Of a DNA stretch of 18,948 nt, positions 7,354-14,140 are shown piece by piece. The notes beneath the pieces were generated by a model. That model had not been told where the DNA came from. It worked only from the letters and a program-made list of their open reading frames with translations, and made no database searches. Source of the stretch: CALJUZ01 sp003387805 (lineage in GTDB: Bacteria > Bacillota > Limnochordia > Limnochordales > ZCTH02-B6); the NCBI GenBank assembly GCA_937975235.1, contig CALJUZ010000018.1:1-18948 (forward strand), given 5' to 3'. Numbering within the stretch: the first letter of the stretch is position 1; every line of letters begins with the position of its first letter. The position numbers and the translations under genes are program-made.

Positions 7354-8010
7354 CTACGCCTCCTCCGAGGACGTGCTTTTGGCCCGGCGGGCGGCGTTGC
7401 GCAGGGCGACATACTCGGGATCCTGGAAATACCGGCTGCCCGCCGTGCCCAAGCGGCCCGCGTACTTGGTGTACCGCTTCTGCCGGTACGGCAGCCGGGA
7501 CGGCTCGCTCAGCTCGAAGAAGGCCAGCTGCGCGATGCGCAGGCCCGCGTACAGCGGCAGAGGCACCTGGCCCGCGTTCTTGAGCTCAAAGGTCAGCGCG
7601 CCGCTGAAGCCCGGATCGACGAATCCCGCGGTCGCGTGGATTTCCAGGCCCAGGCGCCCCCACGTGCTGCGCCCTTCCAGCCGCGCCGCGATGTCATACG
7701 GCAGACGGATAAACTCCAGCGTGCTGGCCAGGGCGAACTCGCCGGGATGAAGCACGAAAGGCTCGCCGGGCTGGATGACCGTGCTTTCGGTGTACCGGGC
7801 CACGTCGCCGGCGATTTCCGCGGGTTCCTTCAACGGATCCAAGTGCGTCAGCCGCGACGTGCGCACCACCTCGAAGTCGGGCCCGAGCCGCACGTCCAGG
7901 GAGCTGGGCCCGAACTGCTGCACCGGGTCCAAAATCGGCGTCACGACGATGCGGCGCTCGGGATCGTCGGTCAACATCCGTTCCAGGATCTGATGCTCGT
8001 TGAGAATCAC
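7354..8010 (-). CDS. dcd: dCTP deaminase (DCD/dUTPase superfamily)
   Basis: 218 aa. Converts dCTP to dUTP plus ammonia, feeding dTMP synthesis; some members also hydrolyse dUTP to dUMP. Signature segments are SSLDVRLG at 36-43, GRSTWGRLGL at 113-122 and DPGFSGALTFEL at 132-143. S115, R119 and E142 correspond to E. coli Dcd S111, R115 and E138 with a constant offset of four, so the active site is intact. It is slightly longer than E. coli Dcd, with a charged C-terminal tail. Whether it is mono- or bifunctional cannot be told here. The GTG start at 8010 follows GAGGGGG and overlaps the stop of the upstream 332-aa gene in a GTGA tetranucleotide, so the two are translationally coupled. DUF92 follows 45 bp downstream. 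Confidence 0.95.
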   Translation of the reverse strand: MILNEHQILERMLTDDPERRIVVTPILDPVQQFGPSSLDVRLGPDFEVVRTSRLTHLDPLKEPAEIAGDVARYTESTVIQPGEPFVLHPGEFALASTLEFIRLPYDIAARLEGRSTWGRLGLEIHATAGFVDPGFSGALTFELKNAGQVPLPLYAGLRIAQLAFFELSEPSRLPYRQKRYTKYAGRLGTAGSRYFQDPEYVALRNAARRAKSTSSEEA

Positions 8011-9005
8011 GCGCTCGCCCCCTCGGTCGCGTAAAAGCGGTGAATCGCGGCCACGTCCAGCGACCGGCACAGTACGTCGTCCACGCCGTCCACGATTTCC
8101 CGCATGCGCTGCCAGTCGCCGGCCGCCAGCAGTTTCGGCGCGGCGTGGCCGTACCAGTGAATCCACCCCGCGCTCAAAATCTCTACCGCCTGGGCCGGCA
8201 CGTCCCTGACCGCGGACAGCTTCCGGTACACCTCCGCCCGCTCCCCGGAGGCTTCCCCGTCGGGCCCGCCCGCGGGCTGGCCGTCGAGACCCTTCGCGCC
8301 CACCCGTTTCGCACTGATCAAAATGCCGTCGGCCAGCGCCGCGGCCAGCTCCAGGGCATCGTCGTACAGCCGGCCGGCGGCCAAAAGCTCGTCGCGGCCC
8401 CGCTGCCACAGGGCCTGGGCCTCGGCCTCCGCGCTGCTCCCCGCACCGGCCGGCAGCAGGGCCTCGGCCAGCGCGAACCAGACGCCCGGGCCGGCGGCCC
8501 GCCGCACCCGCTCCTCCGCGTCGGACCAGCCGGCGACGGACGCGCCCTGCACCGCGATCAGGGGCCACATGAGGGGATTGCGCATGTCCGCGCGGGGCAT
8601 GACGGTCACGGGCCGGTCCGGACTTCCGGCGGCCGCCTCCGGCCCCACGGGCCACCGCGGCTTGGACACCGCGGCCACCACCACGTTTTCGTTCCACTCC
8701 TGGTCGAACAGCGCCCGCAAAAACACCCGCACCCCGGCGGGCAGCGTCAGTTTCGGCAAATACGCGAGCTGTTCGTGAATCGCTTCCACCGCCGCAAACA
8801 GCGCGGCCGTATCCGGCGAAGCGCCGCCCGGCCCGCCTGTCACGGCTTCCTGCAGCTCCGCCCGCAGACGCTGGGCCAGCCGGCTCTCGGGCCGGTCCGC
8901 GACGGCCGCCACCGCTTCAAGCTGCCGATCCAGGCGGCAGGCGAACCCGACGGCCCGCGCCCGTTCAACGGCCGACCATTCCAGCTGTTTCCACGCGTGT
9001 TCCAT
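8007..9005 (-). CDS. Uncharacterised 332-aa protein coupled to dCTP deaminase
   Basis: I do not recognise a family. The protein is soluble, mostly helical by composition, Ala-rich, with no signal peptide or membrane span. Notable conserved-looking stretches are FDQEWNENVVVAAVSKPRWP, MRNPLMWPLIAVQGASVAGW and the late aromatic/His patch WIHWYGHAAPKLL. The NPLMWPL context recalls proteins where an HExxH metal site follows; here the equivalent positions read VQGAS, so if related it has lost that site (inference, weak). A variable loop (about residues 240-265) is rich in Gly, Pro and Asp. The ATG at 9005 is chosen; an in-frame GTG at 9017, six nt after AAGG, is a fair alternative. The stop overlaps the dcd start (GTGA), so it is made with dCTP deaminase, which hints at nucleotide or DNA metabolism but does not prove it. 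Confidence 0.8.
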   Translation of the reverse strand: MEHAWKQLEWSAVERARAVGFACRLDRQLEAVAAVADRPESRLAQRLRAELQEAVTGGPGGASPDTAALFAAVEAIHEQLAYLPKLTLPAGVRVFLRALFDQEWNENVVVAAVSKPRWPVGPEAAAGSPDRPVTVMPRADMRNPLMWPLIAVQGASVAGWSDAEERVRRAAGPGVWFALAEALLPAGAGSSAEAEAQALWQRGRDELLAAGRLYDDALELAAALADGILISAKRVGAKGLDGQPAGGPDGEASGERAEVYRKLSAVRDVPAQAVEILSAGWIHWYGHAAPKLLAAGDWQRMREIVDGVDDVLCRSLDVAAIHRFYATEGASA

Positions 9006-9281
9006 GGTGCCGTACACATGCTCCCTTGCCAATGGTTTCGGTCTCCCTCGCGGGTTGTTTCCCGGGGCAATCTCCAGCAATTTTCGGGACGTTCCGCCCA
9101 TGTCCTTCCCCCGCGCCGGCAGGGCGGCCCGCCGCCCGGGACGGCATGGGTCTCGCCGGCGCCGGCGAAGGAACCGCGGCCTTCCCCGGCGTATGCAGTA
9201 ACGGCGAGACGCTGGCCGTGGCCGCCCCGTGCGCGGCCCCGCGGCTGCATCCCCGTGAGCGAGCTCCAAGGAGGCTTTCTT
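9006..9281. other. Divergent intergenic region
   Basis: This 276-bp stretch separates the minus-strand 332-aa gene from the plus-strand 96-aa gene. It must hold both promoters, but I see no convincing -35/-10 pair on either strand. The plus-strand ribosome binding site AAGGAGG (9269-9275) lies beside CTCC, giving a small CTCC-AA-GGAG inverted repeat. Confidence 0.5.
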
Positions 9282-9572
9282 ATGGTCCAACACTTGATGG
9301 AAAAGTACTGGGAAGTGTCCATGGGCGGCACGCCCGATTTGGAAGGCTTCGTCCGGCGGGCCGCGCAAGGCGAGTTCGGCGACGTCAGCCCGGCCGACAT
9401 CACCGCCTTCTTGCGCGAGGTCGAGGCCGTCACCATCGCCAACATCGAGACGAAGGCCATGGAAGGCGGCCCCTTCGCCATGATGCGGGACCAGGTCATC
9501 GAAGAGACCAGGCAGCAGGTGGCCGCGCTCATCGCCCAGTACGGCGAAGACGCCGCGGACGGCCGGGAGTGA
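9282..9572 (+). CDS. Small uncharacterised protein, 96 aa
   Basis: The reading frame starts at an ATG preceded by AAGGAGG with 7-nt spacing, one of the best binding sites in the window, so translation is likely. The protein is acidic and appears helical, with no cysteines, signal peptide or membrane span. It begins VQHLMEKYWEVSMGGTPDL and ends in a helix-like IEETRQQVAALIAQYGEDA. The segment GEFGDVSPADITAFLREVEA looks like a helix-turn-helix-like cap or small bundle, but no family is recognised. It is monocistronic, divergent from the 332-aa/dcd run and convergent with the TPR gene (23-bp gap). Function unknown. Confidence 0.78.
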   Translation: MVQHLMEKYWEVSMGGTPDLEGFVRRAAQGEFGDVSPADITAFLREVEAVTIANIETKAMEGGPFAMMRDQVIEETRQQVAALIAQYGEDAADGRE

Positions 9573-9595
9573 AGCCGGCTCCGTGGGTCCGGCGT

Positions 9596-11413
9596 CTAGG
9601 CGCGGCCCCACACCTTTTGCAGCAAGTCCCGCGTCTCATCCAGCAGCACGGCCACGGGCGCCTCGGCGTCGCGCCGACGGCCGACGAACACGAGCCCCCA
9701 CTCCTCTAGCCGCGCCGCCACGTCGGCCGGATGGCCCCACGGCCCGGGACCGGAGACGACTTCGGGCTCATCGGCCCCGAAGCCGGCCGCCGGGCCGGAC
9801 GCGGCAAACCGCCGCATGCCCTCCAGGGAAGCGACGCCGCCCTGCTGATGGAGCCAAAGCAAGGCCGCCTGCTCGGCGTCGCCCAGCCCTTGCCACACCC
9901 ACCGCAGCCGGGCCCGCAGGCGGGCCGCCACCGCGGCGGCCAGCGGCGCCTTGCGCATGGCCCAGCGGTTTTTCACGCCGAGGCGGCCGGCCATTTCCCG
10001 CAGCATGGCCAGGGTGCGCGTCTGCAGCGCTTCGTCCCAGGACCAGGAGGGATCCACCGCGCGGCCGGTCCGCGCCCTGCCTGCCGGCGCCGCCTGGTCC
10101 GGCGGCCCGGCATCGTCGCCGGCCTCATCGTCGAGCTGCAGCGCCAGCTCCAGGGCCAGCGCCCGGCCCAGCAGCCGCTCCGCTTCCGGCTCCCGCCCGC
10201 TGGCCCGGCACAACCCGGCCAGGCCGACCAGGGCCGGCACGTGGTCCGGGTCCAGCGCCAGCATTTCCCGGTACACGGCCTCGGCGGCCTCCGCATCGCC
10301 CCGGTCCTGCGCGATCAGAGCCTCATCCAGCAAGTCCTCCAGATCCGGCTCGTACACTCCGTAGAACAGCTGGCCGCCCCGTTCCGCCGGATAGACGTCG
10401 TCCCGATCGATAACCACCGGCTGCAGCCGCCCGTCCACGTGCATTTCCAGCGGCTCGCCTTCCTCAATGAGCCCCTGGTCCAAGAGCCACACGGCGGCCT
10501 TCATTTTCAGCTCGTCGGGCAGGTCGGGCTGCCGCACCACGTGGAACATCATGTCCGAAGCCCACGGCTCGTCCATTTCGGCCAGCAGATGCAGCGCGAT
10601 CTCCTGGTTGTCCAGGTCGTCGCTGTCCCAAAGCGCCCGCAGCGAGAACACCTTCCAAAGGCCCGGCGGCTCCTGGTCGCCCGGCGCGACGGCGTCGTCC
10701 CGCAGGCGATGGTTGATGGCGAAGGGGGGCACCTGGCCCTGCTCCACCTTGTCGAGGACGAAAACGAACGAGTCCAGCACGTCGTCCAGCTCCCCGGTTC
10801 CGGACGCGGCGGCCATGCGCCACAGCCACCGGGCCTCGGTCCAGCGGCCCAGATTGAACGCCGCCAGGCCCATGTGCGTCAGCGCCGTGGCGTCCCAGCG
10901 GCCCGGCACGCCCCGCACGCAACGGCGATACAGCTGGTACAGCCGCCGGTCGTCGTCCATGGCCGCCAGCATGCGGGCCGCGTTGGCCAGATGCTCGGGC
11001 TCCGCGGCGCCGGCGGCGTAGGCGGCGTAGAAATTCTTCAGGGCCTGCTCCACGGTGGCCTGGGCCTCGGGCCAGCGGCGCTGCGCCGCCTGCACCTGGG
11101 CCAGCGTCGTCAAGGCCAGGACGTCGTCGGGCGCGACGGCCAGGACGGCGTGGACCTCGCTCTCGGCCCGGTCGGCCTCGCCCTGCAGCCAATGCGTCAG
11201 CGCCAGGCGGCTGCGGGCCCGCACCGACGACGTGCAAAGCTTCAGCGCCTCGCGAAACTTCTTCTGCGCCGCGGCGATGCGGGAGCGGACCAGCAGATCC
11301 TGACCCTGCCTGATGAGTTCGTCCGCGCGGCGTTTCGAGTCGAACGCGTCCGCTGCGCTGGCGTTTTCCGGCCGGGAGCGGCGGACCCCGCCGCCTCGCT
11401 CCTCGTGCGCCAT
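9596..11413 (-). CDS. TPR protein with C-terminal Rho-N/SAP-like and winged-helix-like segments
   Basis: 605 aa, cytoplasmic (no signal peptide or membrane span). TPR-type helical repeats occur in two zones: about 27-180 (RSRIAAAQKKFREALKLC, then GEADRAESEVHAVLAVAPDD and RRWPEAQATVEQALKNF) and about 370-440 (GDAEAAEAVYREMLALDPDH, then GREPEAERLLGRALALE). A helical middle joins them. Residues 467-500 (LREMAGRLGVKNRWAMRKAPL) resemble the Rho-N/SAP nucleic-acid-binding helix pair, and 505-580 (EQAALLWLHQQGG ... LEEWGLVFVG) looks winged-helix-like. The combination suggests a scaffold that may touch DNA or RNA; this is inference. The ATG at 11413 is preceded by GGAAGGACGGGG, and that site lies within a 14-bp palindrome. 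An intrinsic terminator at 11566-11600 separates it from the DUF59 gene, so it needs its own promoter, which I could not find. Confidence 0.85.
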   Translation of the reverse strand: MAHEERGGGVRRSRPENASAADAFDSKRRADELIRQGQDLLVRSRIAAAQKKFREALKLCTSSVRARSRLALTHWLQGEADRAESEVHAVLAVAPDDVLALTTLAQVQAAQRRWPEAQATVEQALKNFYAAYAAGAAEPEHLANAARMLAAMDDDRRLYQLYRRCVRGVPGRWDATALTHMGLAAFNLGRWTEARWLWRMAAASGTGELDDVLDSFVFVLDKVEQGQVPPFAINHRLRDDAVAPGDQEPPGLWKVFSLRALWDSDDLDNQEIALHLLAEMDEPWASDMMFHVVRQPDLPDELKMKAAVWLLDQGLIEEGEPLEMHVDGRLQPVVIDRDDVYPAERGGQLFYGVYEPDLEDLLDEALIAQDRGDAEAAEAVYREMLALDPDHVPALVGLAGLCRASGREPEAERLLGRALALELALQLDDEAGDDAGPPDQAAPAGRARTGRAVDPSWSWDEALQTRTLAMLREMAGRLGVKNRWAMRKAPLAAAVAARLRARLRWVWQGLGDAEQAALLWLHQQGGVASLEGMRRFAASGPAAGFGADEPEVVSGPGPWGHPADVAARLEEWGLVFVGRRRDAEAPVAVLLDETRDLLQKVWGRA

Positions 11414-11422
11414 GATTCCCCG

Positions 11423-11436
11423 TCCTTCCGGAAGGA
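11423..11436. repeat. 14-bp palindrome overlapping the TPR gene ribosome binding site
   Basis: TCCTTCCGGAAGGA is a perfect palindrome. Its left half on the minus-strand transcript pairs with the GGAAGGA used as the ribosome binding site of the TPR gene, 10 nt before the ATG. As RNA the loop would be too tight for all seven pairs, so it could instead be a protein-binding site. Confidence 0.5.
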
Positions 11437-11565
11437 TGCTGCTGCGATGGGGTTCGGCACCGCCTGCGGGATCCCTTCGGCTGCCGGTTTTTCACCTTCG
11501 TCCACCCACGGTGCCGGGTGCGGGCGGCCGGTGGTACCGTGCCGGCCGGGAACAGCGGCGGCGGG

Positions 11566-11600
11566 AACAAAAAGCCCCGGCGCCGGCCGGCGCCGGGGCT
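11566..11600 (-). terminator. Intrinsic terminator after the DUF59 gene
   Basis: A perfect 28-bp palindrome at 11573-11600 (GC-rich arms meeting at 11586/11587) is followed on the minus strand by T5-G-TT. It begins 8 bp after the DUF59 stop. This is the only hairpin in the window with a proper T tract. Confidence 0.85.
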
Positions 11601-11608
11601 GGATGCGT

Positions 11609-11920
11609 TCAGCCGAACATCCCGTACCTGCGCATCAGCTTCAGTTCTTCGCTCATCATGTCTTCGGTCCAGCGGGGCTCCCAGACGATGCGGACCTCCG
11701 CCTTCTCGACGCCTTCCAGCGCTTCCACGGCGGCCTTGGCCTGCTCCGTCAGGAGCGGCCCGATCATGCACGCCGGGCTGGTGAGCGTCATGTCCACCCA
11801 CACCGTGCCTCCGTCGATGTAGATGTTGTATACAAGGCCCAGGTTGACGATGTCAAACCCGAGCTCCGGGTCTATCACTTGCTTCAGCGCTTCGCGCACC
11901 TGTTCTTCCGTCACGGCCAC
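11609..11920 (-). CDS. MIP18/DUF59 family metal-sulfur cluster assembly protein (SufT/PaaD-like)
   Basis: 103 aa, the normal size for a single-domain DUF59 protein. The hallmark DPELGFDIVNLGLVY sits at 17-31, and the conserved cysteine is in TSPAC (C51). Members (SufT, PaaD, eukaryotic CIAO2/MIP18) help mature Fe-S proteins, and stand-alone bacterial copies are common in Bacillota. The C-terminus WEPRWTEDMMSEELKLMRRYGM is also typical. The start is the GTG at 11920, 8 nt after AGGGGG; a GTG at 11914 is possible. It is transcribed alone: a promoter at 11950-11978 and a strong terminator at 11566-11600 bracket it. No suf genes are adjacent. The related Fe-S gene in this window (Nfu_N, 13859-14140) is in another unit. 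Confidence 0.93.
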   Translation of the reverse strand: MAVTEEQVREALKQVIDPELGFDIVNLGLVYNIYIDGGTVWVDMTLTSPACMIGPLLTEQAKAAVEALEGVEKAEVRIVWEPRWTEDMMSEELKLMRRYGMFG

Positions 11921-11949
11921 GGTCTCGACCCCCTTTGCCCTTTGGCTCC

Positions 11950-11978
11950 ATTCTAAAGGCTGCCCGGCCGCGGCGCAA
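11950..11978 (-). promoter_or_regulatory. Likely sigma-A promoter for the DUF59 gene
   Basis: On the minus strand: -10 TAGAAT (11950-11955, 5/6), 17-bp spacer, weak -35 TTGCGC (11973-11978). The predicted start lies about 24 nt before the GTG. An inverted repeat CGGCGG-CT-CCGCCG (11982-11995) sits just upstream, between this and the aspA promoter. Confidence 0.5.
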
Positions 11979-12005
11979 CTTCGGCGGCTCCGCCGGAGGT
12001 CACCC

Positions 12006-12035
12006 TTGCCTTGGCCGTGCCGGGCTCCATATAAT
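12006..12035 (+). promoter_or_regulatory. Sigma-A promoter for aspA
   Basis: -35 TTGCCT (12006-12011), 18-bp spacer and a perfect -10 TATAAT (12030-12035). The expected start near 12042 leaves a leader of about 74 nt with no obvious riboswitch fold. Confidence 0.62.
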
Positions 12036-12115
12036 GGTGGACAAATCCGTCAGGAACCCATTGGCAACGGCCGACGCGCCGGATGCACTTCGCAGGACAA
12101 AGGCGGTGACAACCA

Positions 12116-13513
12116 ATGGAACGAATCGAAAAGGACTCGCTGGGGTCCCTGCCCGTCCCGGCCGAAGTTTACTACGGCATTCAGACGGTCCGCGCCCTGA
12201 ACAACTTTCCCATCACCGGCCATAAGCTGCAGCCGGCCATGATTCGGGCCTTGGGGCTGGTGAAAAAAGCGTGCGCGCAGGCCAACATGGAGGCGGGTCT
12301 GCTGGCCGAGGACATCGGCCGGGCCGTCGTGCAGGCGGCGGACGAGGTCGCGGCGGGCCGCTTCAACGACCAGTTCCCCGTGGACCCGATTCAGGGCGGC
12401 GCGGGCACGTCCATCAACATGAACGCCAACGAGGTCATCGCCAACCGCGCGCTGGAGATTCTCGGCCGGCCGCGGGGCCGCTACGACGTGGTGCACCCCA
12501 ACACCCACGTCAACATGTCCCAGTCCACCAACGACGTCATCCCGACGGCTTTCCGCATCGCCCTGCTGGACATGCTGGGGCCGGCCGCGGACGCCTTGGA
12601 GGGGCTGGCCGCGTCCTTCGCCCGCAAAGCCGACGAGTTCGCCGGCATACTCAAAGTGGGCCGCACCCATCTGCAGGACGCCGTGCCCATGTACCTGGGC
12701 CAGGAATTCGGCGCCTACGCCCGGGTCACCCGGCGCCATGCGGAGCGGCTGCGGGCCGCCTCGGCGGCCCTGGCCGTCGTCAACCTGGGCGCCACGGCCG
12801 TGGGCACCGGGCTCAACGCGCCGCCCGAATACGCCCGCCGGGCGGTGGAGCTGCTGCGCGAGTGGACAGGCCATCCGCTGGAGCAGGCGGAGGACTTGGT
12901 GGACGCCACGCAAAACGTGGACGCGCCGGTGGCCGTGTCGGGCGAGCTGCGGGCCGCGGCGCTGTCGCTGAGCAAAATCGCCTCGGACTTGCGGCTCATG
13001 GCCTCGGGCCCGCGGGCGGGCTTGGGCGAGCTGGCCCTGCCGCCGGTGCAGCCCGGCTCCTCCATCATGCCCGGCAAAGTCAACCCGGTCATGGCCGAGC
13101 TCATCAACCAGGTGGCGTTCCAGATCCAGGGCAACGACCTGGTGGTGGGCCTGGCCGCGCAGCACGGCCAGCTGGAGCTGAACGTCATGGGCCCGGTGCT
13201 CATGCACAACTTGTTCCAGTCGGTGCAGATTTTGGGCAACGCCGCCCGGGTGTTCGCCGAGCAGTGCGTGGACGGCATCCAAGCCCACGAAGAAAAGCTG
13301 CGCTACGACGCGGAGCGCTGCATCGGCATCGCGACGGTGCTGAACCCCTACATCGGCTACGACGCCGCGGCGGCCGTGGCCAAGGAAAGCCTGGCCACGG
13401 GCAAGCCGCTGCGGGACGTGGTCCTGGAGCACGGCTATCTGCCCGAGGACCGGCTGGACGTGCTGCTGCGGCCGGAAAACCTGACCTCGGGCCGCCCGCC
13501 CCGGCTGGACTGA
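12116..13513 (+). CDS. aspA: Aspartate ammonia-lyase (aspartase)
   Basis: 465 aa, full length for the aspartase/fumarase C superfamily. It catalyses L-aspartate to fumarate plus ammonia, as a tetramer. Aspartase rather than fumarase is indicated by YYGIQTVRALNNFPITG at 19-35. Other family motifs are GTSINMNANEVIANRALE at 97-114, HVNMSQSTND at 131-140, GRTHLQDA at 182-189 (T184, H185) and the signature loop GSSIMPGKVNP at 314-324, which carries the catalytic serine. All key residues are present. The ATG at 12116 follows AAAGGCGGTGAC. Note I100 where GTSTNMN is usual. It is monocistronic on the plus strand with its own promoter and ends convergently with the 82-aa gene. Confidence 0.95.
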   Translation: MERIEKDSLGSLPVPAEVYYGIQTVRALNNFPITGHKLQPAMIRALGLVKKACAQANMEAGLLAEDIGRAVVQAADEVAAGRFNDQFPVDPIQGGAGTSINMNANEVIANRALEILGRPRGRYDVVHPNTHVNMSQSTNDVIPTAFRIALLDMLGPAADALEGLAASFARKADEFAGILKVGRTHLQDAVPMYLGQEFGAYARVTRRHAERLRAASAALAVVNLGATAVGTGLNAPPEYARRAVELLREWTGHPLEQAEDLVDATQNVDAPVAVSGELRAAALSLSKIASDLRLMASGPRAGLGELALPPVQPGSSIMPGKVNPVMAELINQVAFQIQGNDLVVGLAAQHGQLELNVMGPVLMHNLFQSVQILGNAARVFAEQCVDGIQAHEEKLRYDAERCIGIATVLNPYIGYDAAAAVAKESLATGKPLRDVVLEHGYLPEDRLDVLLRPENLTSGRPPRLD

Positions 13514-13530
13514 AGCCGGCGCGAGGAGCC

Positions 13531-13545
13531 GGCGGCCCGGCCGCC
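13531..13545. terminator. GC-rich hairpin after aspA
   Basis: GGCGGCC-C-GGCCGCC, a perfect 7-1-7 inverted repeat starting 17 bp after the aspA stop, the same element as at 6424-6438. No T tract follows, so it is a possible rather than a proven terminator. Confidence 0.35.
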
Positions 13546-13585
13546 CCGGGCGGTCCCGGCGGGCCGCCTTCGTCGGCGGCCCGGG

Positions 13586-13612
13586 GGCGCCGCCCGCCGG
13601 GAAGGCGGCGCC
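13586..13612. terminator. Hairpin at the end of the Nfu_N/82-aa unit
   Basis: Perfect 9-bp arms GGCGCCGCC / GGCGGCGCC with a 9-nt loop, beginning 1 bp past the stop of the minus-strand 82-aa gene. There is no T run. Together with the 13531 hairpin it fills the 100-bp convergent gap, which holds no gene. Confidence 0.4.
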
Positions 13613-13613
13613 G

Positions 13614-13862
13614 TCACGCCTGGTCCCGCCGCGCCGGCACCCGCAAAAACACCGACGCCGGCCCGCAGGACGCCGGTCCGGTCCGCACCTTCTTCCGGAG
13701 CGTTTTGGCCGGCGACCTTTGTCCGCCGGCCTCCTCCTCGATGAAGACGGCCTCGCCGGGCGGGCATTCCCGGTTGAACCACCGGAACGCGTCGGCTTTC
13801 GACGCGAACACCCGCTCCACCGTCTCGCCGTCCGCCGCGTACTGAATGATGTACCGCTTCAT
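13614..13862 (-). CDS. Small uncharacterised protein, 82 aa, coupled to Nfu_N
   Basis: The N-terminal half, MKRYIIQYAADGETVERVFA then SKADAFRWFNREC, PPGEAVFIEEE, reads as a compact beta-alpha-beta domain of about 45 residues. The rest is a basic, low-complexity tail (RSPAKTLRKKVRTG ... RVPARRDQA). I recognise no family. The ATG at 13862 overlaps the Nfu_N stop as ATGA and has AGGGA 5 nt upstream, so it is translated with Nfu_N. That context suggests, but does not establish, a link to Fe-S cluster handling. Two cysteines (in NREC and in the tail) are present but not in a CxxC motif. A hairpin follows the stop immediately. Confidence 0.75.
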   Translation of the reverse strand: MKRYIIQYAADGETVERVFASKADAFRWFNRECPPGEAVFIEEEAGGQRSPAKTLRKKVRTGPASCGPASVFLRVPARRDQA

Positions 13863-14140
13863 GACTGTCCCTGATAGTGCTCCTGAATGACGTTGACGAC
13901 TTCCGGCACCAGCTGGTCCCACGACTGCGACGGATCGCGGGTAATCGTCACGAAGTTGTTCAAAAAGAACACCGACGCGACGCCGGGCAGCTCAAAGAGC
14001 TTGGCCGCCAGCGGGTTGGCCTGGGCCTGGTCCTTGCTGGCGAACGATTCGGGCGCCCCCTCGGTCACCGCCCGGTCCAGGGTGAACTTCATCGCGTTCG
14101 GATTGGGGGTCGGATCGACCATCACGTCGACGTAATCCAT
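13859..14140 (-). CDS. Stand-alone Nfu/NifU N-terminal domain protein (Nfu_N)
   Basis: 93 aa. The Nfu_N domain is recognised by PTPNPNAMKFTLDR near residues 10-23, FELPGVASVFFLNNFVTIT and the closing amphipathic helix. In full Nfu proteins this domain precedes the CxxC-bearing cluster-scaffold domain; here the latter is absent and there is no cysteine, so it cannot itself hold a cluster and may act as a partner or targeting module. Stand-alone Nfu_N proteins are known in Bacillota. The ATG at 14140 has GGAGGT about 11 nt upstream. The reading frame of the upstream LuxR gene runs 149 bp into this gene in a different frame. Its stop overlaps the 82-aa gene (ATGA). Confidence 0.92.
   Translation of the reverse strand: MDYVDVMVDPTPNPNAMKFTLDRAVTEGAPESFASKDQAQANPLAAKLFELPGVASVFFLNNFVTITRDPSQSWDQLVPEVVNVIQEHYQGQS

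Noticed and set aside
7354..9017. A defence island built around dCTP deaminase
   Set aside because: The neighbours (DUF92, LysM/M23, aspartase) are housekeeping, the deaminase has ordinary motifs, and no other defence gene or mobile-element sign is present. Only the unknown partner remains of interest.
12042..12115. Riboswitch or attenuator in the aspA leader
   Set aside because: The leader is only about 74 nt and shows no stable hairpin followed by a T run.
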